Shown here: positions 17,167 through 24,967 of the stretch, piece after piece
Layout of the letters: every line of letters starts with the position of its first letter
Numbering within the stretch: the stretch's first letter is position 1
NCBI RefSeq assembly: GCF_001879695.1
Contig: NZ_MNBL01000058.1
Span: 1 to 43,094, forward strand
DNA: 43,094 bases
Direction: 5' to 3'
Source: Nioella sediminis
GTDB lineage: Bacteria; Pseudomonadota; Alphaproteobacteria; Rhodobacterales; Rhodobacteraceae
Notes under the pieces: generated by a model
What the model saw: the letters and a program-made list of their open reading frames with translations, nothing else
Told to the model about the DNA's origin: nothing
Databases searched by the model: none
Position numbers and translations under genes: made by a program

Positions 17167-17921
17167 TCCGCGGCCAGCGCGCGGAGCGCATCGGCGAGCA
17201 GTGTCGCCTCGCTGCCCATTCCGAGGAAATTGATACCTTGCGCCACCGCCGTCGCACGCGCCTCGGATGTGCCGAGGATGATGCCTGCGGCCTTGCCCGC
17301 GGCACGGATGCGCGGGATGGCGTCGGCAATGGCGGCCTGCACATCTGGATGGCCGGGATCGTCGCGATGCCCCATATCGGCGGCGAGATCGGCGGGGCCG
17401 ATGAAGACGCCGTCAACGCCCTCCACACCCGCGATCTGGGTAAGATCAGCCAGCGCGGCGCGGCTTTCGGCCTGCACCAGAATGCAGATTTCGTCATTGG
17501 CATTGGTGGTGTAATCGGCAATCGCGTTGAAGCCGCTGGCACGGGCCACGAGGGCCCCCTGCCCGCGCACGCCCTGAGGCGGGTAGCGGCAGGCGCGGAC
17601 CACGGCGGCGGCCTCCTCGGCGCTGTCGATCATGGGCACCAGCAGCGTCTGCACCCCCAGATCGAGCGCTTGTTTGATCACCCAGTCCTCGGCCACCGGC
17701 ACCCGGACGACGGCCTGCGCGGGCGTCGCCGCCAGCGACATGAGCTGCGCGCGGATCGCGGTCGGGTCCCATGGACCATGCTCTCCGTCTATGAGGCACC
17801 AGTCGAAACCGCTATTGCCCGCAAGTTCCGCCACCAGCGGTGACCCGAAGTTCAGCCAGATTCCCTTGCAAAGCCGCCCGGCGGCGAGATCCGATTTCAA
17901 CCTGTTCCTGGGGGCGGGCAT
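17163..17921 (-). CDS. HpcH/HpaI family aldolase
   Basis: A 252-residue TIM-barrel class II aldolase. The landmarks are LCKGIWLNFGSP near the N-terminus, CLIDGEHGPWD (catalytic His), VRVPVAEDWVIKQALDLG, ILVQAESRAAL (metal Glu) and GVFIGPADLAADMGH (metal Asp). Family members cleave 4-hydroxy-2-oxoacids into pyruvate and an aldehyde, as in homoprotocatechuate or uronate breakdown; which substrate applies here is unknown. Two ATGs lie six bases apart. AAGGA is 8 bases from the second (17921) but only 2 from the first (17927), so the inner start is preferred. It overlaps the UPF0178 gene by 4 bp. Confidence 0.9.
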   Translation of the reverse strand: MPAPRNRLKSDLAAGRLCKGIWLNFGSPLVAELAGNSGFDWCLIDGEHGPWDPTAIRAQLMSLAATPAQAVVRVPVAEDWVIKQALDLGVQTLLVPMIDSAEEAAAVVRACRYPPQGVRGQGALVARASGFNAIADYTTNANDEICILVQAESRAALADLTQIAGVEGVDGVFIGPADLAADMGHRDDPGHPDVQAAIADAIPRIRAAGKAAGIILGTSEARATAVAQGINFLGMGSEATLLADALRALAAE

Positions 17922-18037
17922 GGGCATGGTCCTTGGTCTGAAAGGCTGTATGCGGCGAACCTGTAGGAAAAACACCCGATATGAAAGCCGGTTTCAGACC
18001 CATTGCCTTTTCTGACAGAAAATATCGGTTGGCAGGC

Positions 18038-18064
18038 TGAAAGGGTCCATTTCGGCCCTTTTCA
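18038..18064 (+). promoter_or_regulatory. Imperfect hairpin in the leader of the substrate-binding protein gene
   Basis: TGAAAGGGTCC pairs with GGCCCTTTTCA around a short AT-rich loop, with one G-T wobble and one mismatch. It ends about 60 bp before the start codon. It could be an mRNA leader structure or an operator; nothing else supports a role. Confidence 0.3.
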
Positions 18065-18125
18065 ATTTGCGGAACCCGTCATAACCTGCCCTCACAAGAA
18101 TAATTTGTCCAATAGGGAGACAATC

Positions 18126-19310
18126 ATGAAGAAGCTTCTGCTGGCCTCTGCGGCCACCGCAGTTCTTGCTGGTGCGGCCGCTGCCGACGAAATCAGCATC
18201 GGCGTCATTCTGGGCTTCACCGGCCCCATCGAATCGCTGACCCCCAACATGGCGGCCGGCGCGGAACTGGCGATGGCCGAAGTGAACGCCGCGGGCGGTA
18301 TCATGGATGGCAGCACCTTCGTGTCGGTGCGCGCGGATTCCACCTGTATCGACTCCGCCGCCGCGCAGGCCGCTGCCGAACGTCTGATCACCGCCGATGG
18401 CGTGTCGGGCATCGTCGGCGCGGACTGTTCCGGTGTGACCACCTCGATCCTGTCGAACGTGGCCCTGGCCAATGGCATGGTGATGATCTCGCCCTCGGCC
18501 ACCTCCCCGGCACTGTCTGCCGTGGAAGATAACGGGCTGTTCTTCCGCACCGCCCCCTCTGATGCGCGTCAGGGTGTGGTGATGGCCGAAGTGCTGATGG
18601 ATCGCGGCATCGACGAGGTTGCCGTGACCTATACCAACAACGACTACGGCCTGGGCCTGGCGGACAGCTTTGCCGCTGCCTTTGCCGAAGCCGGTGGCAC
18701 CGTGACGCTGGTGGCCGCCCATGAAGATGGCCGCGCGGACTATGCCGCTGAAGTCGGCGCACTGGCATCTGCCGGTGGCGCTGCGCTGGTCGTGGCGGGT
18801 TATGTGGACCAAGGTGGGTCCGGCATCATTCAGGCGGCGCTCGATTCCGGTGCGTTCGACACCTTCGTGTTCCCCGACGGGATGGTCAGCCAGGCGCTGG
18901 TCGACAATTTCGGGTCCGACATCGACGGGTCCTTCGGCCAGCATCCGGGCACCGATTCCGATGGTGCGGCGATCTTCCAGGGCATGGCCTCGGAAGCGGG
19001 CTTTGACGGCACCTCGCCCTTCGCGGCGGAATCCTATGACGCAGCCGCGCTGATGATGATGGCGATGGCGGCGGCGGGCTCTTCTGCGCCGGGCGATTAT
19101 GCCGGTCACATCATGGACATCGCCAACGCCCCCGGTGAAGTCATCCAGCCGGGTGAACTGGGCCGCGCGCTGGAAATCATCGCCGCTGGCGGTGACGTGG
19201 ACTATGAAGGTGCCACCGCAGTGGAGCTGATCGGACCCGGTGAATCGGCAGGCAACTACCGTGAAATCGAGATCCAGGGCGGTGAGATCGTCACCGCGCA
19301 GTATCGCTGA
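18126..19310 (+). CDS. Branched-chain amino acid/amide ABC transporter substrate-binding protein (LivK-like)
   Basis: A 394-residue periplasmic binding protein. A signal peptide (MKKLLLASAATAVLAGAAAA) is followed by EISIGVILGFTGPIESLTP, the typical start of the type I fold of the HAAT (hydrophobic amino acid/amide) family. ADSTCIDSAAAQAAAERLI and ADCSGVTT provide the usual first-lobe features, with two cysteines that may form a disulfide. The fold continues with FFRTAPSDARQG and ESYDAAALMMMAM. GGGAG lies 7 bases before the ATG. It opens the transport operon and is separated from the ATPase genes by a hairpin, as is common where the binding protein must be made in excess. Ligand unknown. Confidence 0.93.
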   Translation: MKKLLLASAATAVLAGAAAADEISIGVILGFTGPIESLTPNMAAGAELAMAEVNAAGGIMDGSTFVSVRADSTCIDSAAAQAAAERLITADGVSGIVGADCSGVTTSILSNVALANGMVMISPSATSPALSAVEDNGLFFRTAPSDARQGVVMAEVLMDRGIDEVAVTYTNNDYGLGLADSFAAAFAEAGGTVTLVAAHEDGRADYAAEVGALASAGGAALVVAGYVDQGGSGIIQAALDSGAFDTFVFPDGMVSQALVDNFGSDIDGSFGQHPGTDSDGAAIFQGMASEAGFDGTSPFAAESYDAAALMMMAMAAAGSSAPGDYAGHIMDIANAPGEVIQPGELGRALEIIAAGGDVDYEGATAVELIGPGESAGNYREIEIQGGEIVTAQYR

Positions 19311-19335
19311 TCCGATCGCGATTGCATGACACAGG

Positions 19336-19359
19336 ACAGCCCGGTCATCGCCGGGCTGT
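19336..19359 (+). terminator. Hairpin (attenuating terminator) after the binding-protein gene
   Basis: ACAGCCCGG and CCGGGCTGT form a perfect 9-bp stem with a 6-base loop, followed by a short T-containing tail (TCGTTTAAG). The weak T-run suggests partial termination, which would lower expression of the downstream transporter relative to the binding protein. Confidence 0.7.
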
Positions 19360-19394
19360 TCGTTTAAGACATTGGGGAAAGTGAGCCTTCACGC

Positions 19395-20177
19395 ATGATC
19401 ACCGTTCATGACCTGCACAAGCATTTCGGCGGCTTTCACGCCGTGGACGGGGCCAGTCTGTCCATCGCGCCGGGCTCCATCACCGGGCTGATCGGCCCCA
19501 ACGGTGCGGGCAAGACCACGCTGTTTAACGTGATCGCGGGGGTACTGGAGCCCACATCGGGCCGGGTGGAAATGGATGGTGAGGATATCACCGGCCTCGC
19601 CCCGCATGAGCTGTTTCACAAGGGGCTCCTGCGCACCTTCCAGATCGCGCATGAATTCAGCTCGATGACCTGCCGGGAAAACCTGATGATGGTGCCGGGC
19701 GGGCAGTCGGGCGAAAGCCTGTGGAACACGTGGTTCGGGCGCAAAAGGATCGCGGATGAGGAACGCGCGCTGCGAGCCAAGGCCGACGAAGTGCTTGAAT
19801 TCCTGACGATTTCCCATATCGCCGACCTGAAAGCGGGCGAGGTGTCCGGCGGGCAGAAAAAGCTGCTGGAACTTGGCCGCACGATGATGGTCGATGCCAA
19901 GATCGTCTTTCTGGACGAGGTCGGCGCGGGCGTGAACCGGACGCTGCTTTATACCATCGCCGACGCCATCAAACGGCTGAACGAGGAACGCGGCTATACC
20001 TTCGTCGTCATCGAGCACGACATGGATTTCATCGGCAAGATCTGCAACCCGGTCATCTGCATGGCCGAGGGCAAGGTTCTGGCGGAAGGCACGCTGGATG
20101 AGATCAAGGCCAATGAGCAGGTGATCGAGGCTTACTTGGGCACCGGCCTGAAGAACAAGGACAAGGTAGAGGCATGA
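19395..20177 (+). CDS. ABC transporter ATP-binding protein (LivG-like)
   Basis: A 260-residue cytoplasmic ATPase that pairs with the LivF-like protein on the permeases. Walker A is GPNGAGKTT, the signature loop VSGGQKKLLELGR and the H-loop VIEHDMDFIG. Walker B reads IVFLDEVGAGVN, where nearly all family members have LDEPxAGL: the catalytic Glu is kept but the following Pro is Val. The LivG-type length and the C-terminal helix before the stop are normal. It starts 85 bp after the binding-protein gene, beyond the hairpin, and its stop overlaps the next start (ATGA, 20174-20177). Confidence 0.93.
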   Translation: MITVHDLHKHFGGFHAVDGASLSIAPGSITGLIGPNGAGKTTLFNVIAGVLEPTSGRVEMDGEDITGLAPHELFHKGLLRTFQIAHEFSSMTCRENLMMVPGGQSGESLWNTWFGRKRIADEERALRAKADEVLEFLTISHIADLKAGEVSGGQKKLLELGRTMMVDAKIVFLDEVGAGVNRTLLYTIADAIKRLNEERGYTFVVIEHDMDFIGKICNPVICMAEGKVLAEGTLDEIKANEQVIEAYLGTGLKNKDKVEA

Positions 20178-21004
20178 GCGGCAACCCCTATCAGGACGAT
20201 CGCGGCAACAAGGACCGCTCGATTGGCAACCCGGACGGGATCGGCACGCTGACCCCGGCAGAGGGGCTTGGCTCGAAAACCAGCCCGGCGGCGGGACAGC
20301 CCTTCCTCATTGGCGAGAACATGACCGGCGGCTATGGCAAGGGCGCGGACATCCTACACGACTGCACGATTGCCGTGGAAAAGGGTGAGATTGCCGTCAT
20401 TGTCGGCCCAAACGGGGCGGGCAAATCGACCGGGATGAAGGCCGTCTTCGGCATGCTGAACCTGCGTCAGGGCCGGGTGGTGCTGGATGGCGAGGATATC
20501 ACCAAGCTGACGCCACAGGCGCGCGTGGCCAAGGGGATGGGGTTTGTCCCCCAGACCTCGAACATCTTCACCTCGATGACGGTCGAGGAAAACCTTGAAA
20601 TGGGCGCCTTCATCCGCACCGACGATTTCCGGGGCACGATGGAGCAGGTCTATGACCTCTTCCCGATCCTGAAGGAAAAACGCCTGCAACCGGCGGGCGA
20701 GCTTTCCGGCGGTCAGCGTCAGCAGGTGGCCGTGGGCCGGGCGCTGATGACGAAGCCCAAGCTTCTGATGCTGGATGAACCGACTGCGGGCGTTTCGCCT
20801 ATCGTGATGGACGAACTTTTCGACCGCATTATCGAGGTCGCGCGCACCGGGATTTCCATTCTGATGGTGGAACAGAACGCCCGGCAAGCGCTTGAAATTG
20901 CAGATAAAGGCTATGTGCTCGTTCAGGGCCGAAACGCCTATACTGATACCGGCAAGGCACTTTTGGCCGACCCGGAGGTTCGCAAGTCTTTCCTAGGAGG
21001 TTGA
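20174..21004 (+). CDS. ABC transporter ATP-binding protein (LivF-like) with N-terminal extension
   Basis: A 276-residue ATPase. The nucleotide-binding fold begins near residue 43 (FLIGENMTGGYG); the first ~42 residues are a polar, Gly/Asn/Asp-rich extension not usual in LivF (about 235 aa). Walker A is GPNGAGKST, the signature LSGGQRQQVAVGRAL, Walker B LLMLDEPTAGVSP, and the H-loop region is the LivF-type VEQNARQALEIAD with Gln in place of His-Asp. The start codon ATG overlaps the LivG-like stop by 4 bp, so the extension is probably truly translated. An AGGAGG in its last codons serves the next gene. Confidence 0.92.
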   Translation: MSGNPYQDDRGNKDRSIGNPDGIGTLTPAEGLGSKTSPAAGQPFLIGENMTGGYGKGADILHDCTIAVEKGEIAVIVGPNGAGKSTGMKAVFGMLNLRQGRVVLDGEDITKLTPQARVAKGMGFVPQTSNIFTSMTVEENLEMGAFIRTDDFRGTMEQVYDLFPILKEKRLQPAGELSGGQRQQVAVGRALMTKPKLLMLDEPTAGVSPIVMDELFDRIIEVARTGISILMVEQNARQALEIADKGYVLVQGRNAYTDTGKALLADPEVRKSFLGG

Positions 21005-21006
21005 TT

Positions 21007-21408
21007 ATGAAACACATTCTGACAACGGCCACTCTGGCCACTCTTCTCGCGACCCCCGCGCTGGCGCAGGACCGCACCTTTCAATGCACGATGAACGAGG
21101 CCTGCCGGCAAAATGGCGGCGGCTGCGTGGCGGAGGACATCCCCTACAACTTCACCCTCAACGCCACCACCGGCGTGGGCGAGATGGAGCAGCGCGAAGG
21201 CAATTTCTTCGACGGCACCGTCTATGAAAGCGATGGCGCCATGCATTTCTTCTTTTCCAATTCGGCCGGTGTCGAACTGGGCACCATCACCGATGCGGGC
21301 CGGATCATCTACACCGGCAACATGGCGCTTGGCGATAACCTGATCCACTACCGGCTGAACGGCACCTGCACCGAGACCACCGGCAGCGCGGGTGGCGACG
21401 GCAAGTGA
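21007..21408 (+). CDS. Secreted four-cysteine protein 1 of the liv-operon cassette
   Basis: A 133-residue protein with signal peptide MKHILTTATLATLLATPALA, then QDRT. The mature part begins with FQC-x5-C-x6-C and has a fourth cysteine at NGTC near the end. The same spacing recurs in the next three genes. The middle is predicted as beta strands (HFFFSNSAGVELGTITDAG). It does not resemble a lipoprotein or a transport domain. AGGAGG sits 6 bases before the ATG at 21007, inside the end of the LivF-like gene. The next gene starts inside its stop (GTGA). Function unknown; its position inside a transporter operon suggests a periplasmic accessory role. Confidence 0.82.
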   Translation: MKHILTTATLATLLATPALAQDRTFQCTMNEACRQNGGGCVAEDIPYNFTLNATTGVGEMEQREGNFFDGTVYESDGAMHFFFSNSAGVELGTITDAGRIIYTGNMALGDNLIHYRLNGTCTETTGSAGGDGK

Positions 21409-21788
21409 CACGGGTCCGGGGGATCATCGGGGGGCTGGCGCTGGCAACGGCGCTGCCCGTCGCGGCAGCGGCGCAGACGGGCAGTTATTACTGCCTGTTC
21501 AGCACGCGCTGTGACACCGAGGATTGCACCCCCGACACCTTCACGGTCGAGATTGGCATGGCCGATCATGGCAACGGGCTGTGGCTGATCTATGAAGGGC
21601 GGCACCGTGCGGTCGACGATGCCACGCCCTCTGACACGCCGATGGCGATGTTCATCTCGCCCGGCTATGAGGACAACCTGACGCTGACGATCTTTCCCAC
21701 CGGCGAGGCGCTGCATGTCTACCAGGACTATCAGCCCGGCCAAGGCCCGCGTCAGCAGACCGCCTACGGACAATGTGAGGTTCAATAG
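21405..21788 (+). CDS. Secreted four-cysteine protein 2 of the liv-operon cassette
   Basis: A 127-residue protein starting at GTG that overlaps the stop of the preceding gene by 4 bp. Signal peptide MTRVRGIIGGLALATALPVAAAA, then mature YYC-x5-C-x4-C and a terminal YGQC. The segment DTFTVEIGMADHGNGLW aligns with AEIEIEIGMGEEGAM in the fourth paralogue, which supports common descent. Beta-rich and acidic. The next gene follows directly after its stop. No known family recognised. Confidence 0.8.
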   Translation: MTRVRGIIGGLALATALPVAAAAQTGSYYCLFSTRCDTEDCTPDTFTVEIGMADHGNGLWLIYEGRHRAVDDATPSDTPMAMFISPGYEDNLTLTIFPTGEALHVYQDYQPGQGPRQQTAYGQCEVQ

Positions 21789-22220
21789 ATGATGATCCGC
21801 CGTGGCCTTGCAGCCGCCCTGCCTTTCCTGATCCCCCTGCCCGCCATGGCGCAGCATGTCGCCATCGAGCGTGTCTGCAACATGGCGGTGATCTGCATCG
21901 AGTCGAACCCGTGCCAGGACTGGGGGCAGGAGATTCATATCACCGAGCAGGAAGATGGCAGTTGGCGGGTTCTGTGGGAAGAGGACCTGCCCTCGGATTA
22001 CGAGCTGGCCGCCGATATTCTTGCGCCGGAAGGATCGCTGGAACCCACCCGCCTGCGCAGTCTGATCTTCGCCAATCACGAAACGCAGGCGGTGCAGATG
22101 GTCAGCATCGCCGATAGCGGCCATGTGGTCGTGACCCTGCACCAGCCGCAGGCGCGGCCCCGCTCGGTCACCGGCTTTGGCCTTTGCGAAGACGTGGACC
22201 GTGCGGAGGCGGCTGAGTGA
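21789..22220 (+). CDS. Secreted four-cysteine protein 3 of the liv-operon cassette
   Basis: A 143-residue protein beginning immediately after the previous stop (TAG ATGATG). The signal peptide is MMIRRGLAAALPFLIPLPAMA. The mature form carries RVC-x5-C-x5-C and FGLC near the end, followed by an acidic tail. It is the most diverged of the four, with EIHITEQEDGSWRVLWEED in place of the EIEIGM segment. Its stop overlaps the GTG start of the next gene. Function unknown. Confidence 0.8.
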   Translation: MMIRRGLAAALPFLIPLPAMAQHVAIERVCNMAVICIESNPCQDWGQEIHITEQEDGSWRVLWEEDLPSDYELAADILAPEGSLEPTRLRSLIFANHETQAVQMVSIADSGHVVVTLHQPQARPRSVTGFGLCEDVDRAEAAE

Positions 22221-22582
22221 GGCACCTGCCGCTCATATCCCTGTGCCTTCTGGCGGCCCCTGCCATGGCCGAAACCGGCTATAGCTGCACGTTCACCGTG
22301 GCCTGCGAGGCTGCGGGGGACTGCGTGCCAGCCGAGATAGAGATCGAGATCGGGATGGGCGAAGAGGGCGCGATGGCCTTTCTGGAGGCCGATGCCGACG
22401 CCCTGCCCGCCCTGAGCCTGTCGGACGCGGACAGCTCTCCGTTTTCAATCGCCACCGCCGTGCCCGGCGCGGAAAGCGACCTGATCACCATCCATGCCGA
22501 TGGCACTGCCCTGCGCAGCCGTCACCCGGCCAACCCCGGCAGCCCCGCCATCACCTATTTCGGCATCTGCGAGGAGACATGA
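22217..22582 (+). CDS. Secreted four-cysteine protein 4 of the liv-operon cassette
   Basis: A 121-residue protein with GTG start overlapping the previous stop by 4 bp. Signal peptide MRHLPLISLCLLAAPAMA; mature YSC-x5-C-x5-C, then EIEIEIGMGEEGAMAFLEA and a terminal FGIC. GAGGAG within its last codons acts as ribosome binding site for the permease gene that begins one base after its stop. The gapless packing of all four genes between ATPase and permease genes shows that they are part of the operon. Confidence 0.8.
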   Translation: MRHLPLISLCLLAAPAMAETGYSCTFTVACEAAGDCVPAEIEIEIGMGEEGAMAFLEADADALPALSLSDADSSPFSIATAVPGAESDLITIHADGTALRSRHPANPGSPAITYFGICEET

Positions 22583-22583
22583 C

Positions 22584-23594
22584 TTGGACTTCCTGAACGC
22601 CATTGTCGTCCTGGCCAATTTCGTCATCGTACCAGCCACCGCCTATGGCGCGCAGCTGGCGCTTGGCGCGCTTGGCGTGACGCTTATTTATGGGATCCTT
22701 CGGTTCTCGAACTTCGCCCATGGCGATACGATGGCCTTCGGGGCCATGGTGACGATCCTTGTGACCTGGGCCTTGCAGGGCGCGGGCGTCTCGCTCGGGC
22801 CGCTGCCCACGGCGCTGCTGGCGCTGCCCATTGGCATCGCGGCCACGTCCCTGCTGCTGATTGGCACCGACAAGGTGGTCTACAAGTTCTATCGCCAGCA
22901 GAAAGCCAAGCCGGTGATCTACGTGATCGCCTCGCTCGGGGTCATGTTCATCATGAACGGGCTGGTGCGCTTCATCATCGGGGTGGATGACCAGCGGTTT
23001 GCCGATGGCGAACGCTTCATCATCTCCGCCCGCAATTTCCGCACCCTGACGGGTCTTGATGAGGGTCTGGCCATCCGCACCAGCCAGGGGATCACGGTCG
23101 TGGTGGCGCTGATCTGCGTGATCCTGCTGTTCTGGTTCCTCAACAAGACCCGTACCGGCAAATCCATGCGCGCCTTTTCCGACAATGAGGATCTGGCGCT
23201 GCTGTCGGGCATCAACCCCGAAAAGGTGGTGCTGGTGACCTGGATCATCGTCGCCGCTCTGGCGACCACGGCCGGGGTGCTTTACGGGCTCGACAAGAGC
23301 TTCAAGCCCTTTACCTATTTCCAGCTGCTGCTGCCGATCTTTGCGTCTGCCATCGTCGGCGGGCTTGGCAACCCGCTTGGTGCCATCGCGGGCGGCTTCG
23401 TGATCGCGTTTTCGGAAATCACCGTGACCTATGCCTTCCGCCGCGTGGTCAACCATCTGGTGCCGGAAGGCTGGGAGCCGGAGGGGCTGCTGCAGCTTCT
23501 GTCCACCGACTATAAATTCGCTGTCAGCTTCGCGATCCTGCTGATCGTGCTGCTGTTCAAGCCCACGGGCCTCTTCAAGGGGAAATCGGTATGA
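22584..23594 (+). CDS. ABC transporter permease (LivH-like)
   Basis: A 336-residue inner-membrane permease with about eight hydrophobic helices. QLALGALGVTLIYGILRFSNFAHGD is the classical LivH start region, and TRTGKSMRAFSDNEDLALLSGINPEKV is the cytoplasmic coupling loop that contacts the ATPases. GGLGNPLGAIAGGFVIAFSE follows. The start is TTG at 22584: GAGGAG lies 7 bases upstream and the frame further up is antisense-like text inside the preceding gene. Its stop overlaps the LivM-like start (ATGA). Confidence 0.92.
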   Translation: MDFLNAIVVLANFVIVPATAYGAQLALGALGVTLIYGILRFSNFAHGDTMAFGAMVTILVTWALQGAGVSLGPLPTALLALPIGIAATSLLLIGTDKVVYKFYRQQKAKPVIYVIASLGVMFIMNGLVRFIIGVDDQRFADGERFIISARNFRTLTGLDEGLAIRTSQGITVVVALICVILLFWFLNKTRTGKSMRAFSDNEDLALLSGINPEKVVLVTWIIVAALATTAGVLYGLDKSFKPFTYFQLLLPIFASAIVGGLGNPLGAIAGGFVIAFSEITVTYAFRRVVNHLVPEGWEPEGLLQLLSTDYKFAVSFAILLIVLLFKPTGLFKGKSV

Positions 23595-24898
23595 CGCAGA
23601 TCAACACCAAGAATATCCTGCTGTTCGGTCTGGTGGCGCTGCTGTTCATCCTGACCGGGTTCATGCAGTCGTGGAACACCACGCTGACGATCCTCAACAT
23701 GGGGCTGATTTCGGCCATCATGGCGCTTGGGGTGAATATGCAATGGGGCTACGCCGGGCTGTTCAACGTCGGTATCCTGGGCTTCACCGCGCTTGGCGGG
23801 CTGGCCGCCGTGCTGGTGTCGATGCCCCCGGTGCCCGAGGCCTGGGCGGCGGGCGGGCCGCGCATCCTGCTGGCACTGGCCGCCGGAGCCGCGTCGATCT
23901 TTGCCGCCGTGATGATCTACAAGAAGATGCCAGCGGGGCTGTTGCGCGTGGTGGTGATGCTGGCGGTGCTGATCGCGGGCTTCATGCTCTACCGCGCCAT
24001 TTTCGACCCGGCGCGTGACGCCATCGAGGCGGTCGATCCGGCCCTGACCGGCTATCTGGGCGGACTTGGCCTGCCGGTGATCCTTGCCTGGCCCGTGGGC
24101 GGGCTGTTCGCGGCGGGGGCGGCCTGGATCGTCGGCAAGACCGCGCTTGGTCTGCGGTCTGATTACCTGGCGATTGCGACGCTCGGGATTGCCGAGATCA
24201 TCCTCGCGGTGCTGAAAAACGAGGACTGGCTGGCGCGTGGCGTCAAGAATGTGACCGGCCTGCCCCGGCCCGTGCCATACGAGGTCGAATTGCAGGCCGC
24301 CGAGTGGTTCCTGTCGCTGACGGAACGCTTCGGGGCCGACCCGGTGACCGCGTCTTCCGTGGTGGTGAAGCTCTGCTATGCGGGGCTCTTTGCCGCCGTG
24401 CTGCTGCTGCTCATCTGGATGTCTGAAATGGCGCTGAAATCGCCCTGGGGCCGGATGATGCGCGCGATCCGTGACAATGAAGTGTCGTCCGAGGCCATGG
24501 GCAAGGACGTGACCAAGCGGCATCTGCAGATCTTCATCATCGGCTCTGCCGTCTGCGGCATTGCGGGCGCGATGATGACCACGCTGGATGGCCAGCTGGT
24601 GCCCGGCACCTATAACCCGCTGCGCTTCACCTTCCTGATCTGGGTGATGGTGATCGTGGGCGGATCGGGGAACAACTGGGGTGCGGTTCTGGGCGGCTTC
24701 CTGATCTGGTGGCTGTGGATCATGGTGGAACCCATTGGCCTATGGCTGATGCAGACGGTCACCATGGGCATGGCGGAAGATAGCGGGCTGCGTCAGCACC
24801 TGATCGACTCCGCCGCGCATATGCGGTTGCTGACCATGGGGCTGTTCCTGCTGCTGATGCTGCGCTTCAATCCGCGGGGGCTGATCCCCGAACGCTGA
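23591..24898 (+). CDS. ABC transporter permease (LivM-like)
   Basis: A 435-residue permease, the second membrane subunit of the importer. NMGLISAIMALGVNMQWGYAGLFNVGILGF is the LivM signature region, LGLRSDYLAIATLGIAEIILAVLKNE contains the family core, and SPWGRMMRAIRDNEVSSEAMGKDV is the coupling loop. Between residues ~75 and ~150 there is an extra hydrophobic stretch (about two helices) relative to short LivM proteins; the total length is close to E. coli LivM (425 aa). Last gene of the operon, ending 14 bp before two tandem palindromes. Confidence 0.92.
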   Translation: MTQINTKNILLFGLVALLFILTGFMQSWNTTLTILNMGLISAIMALGVNMQWGYAGLFNVGILGFTALGGLAAVLVSMPPVPEAWAAGGPRILLALAAGAASIFAAVMIYKKMPAGLLRVVVMLAVLIAGFMLYRAIFDPARDAIEAVDPALTGYLGGLGLPVILAWPVGGLFAAGAAWIVGKTALGLRSDYLAIATLGIAEIILAVLKNEDWLARGVKNVTGLPRPVPYEVELQAAEWFLSLTERFGADPVTASSVVVKLCYAGLFAAVLLLLIWMSEMALKSPWGRMMRAIRDNEVSSEAMGKDVTKRHLQIFIIGSAVCGIAGAMMTTLDGQLVPGTYNPLRFTFLIWVMVIVGGSGNNWGAVLGGFLIWWLWIMVEPIGLWLMQTVTMGMAEDSGLRQHLIDSAAHMRLLTMGLFLLLMLRFNPRGLIPER

Positions 24899-24911
24899 TG
24901 CCGGGCGGTGG

Positions 24912-24953
24912 AAGGGCCTTCGAAGGCCCTTTCAAGGCGCTTCGAAGCGCCTT
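24912..24953. terminator. Two tandem perfect 20-bp palindromes (TTCGAA-centred)
   Basis: AAGGGCCTTCGAAGGCCCTT (24912-24931) and AAGGCGCTTCGAAGCGCCTT (24934-24953) are each self-complementary and share the core TTCGAA. They lie between the convergent livM-like and dioxygenase genes. Each can fold into a strong hairpin, but no T-run follows on either strand, so terminator is a likely reading but not the only one. Confidence 0.6.
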
Positions 24954-24967
24954 CCCCGCGCCGGTGG

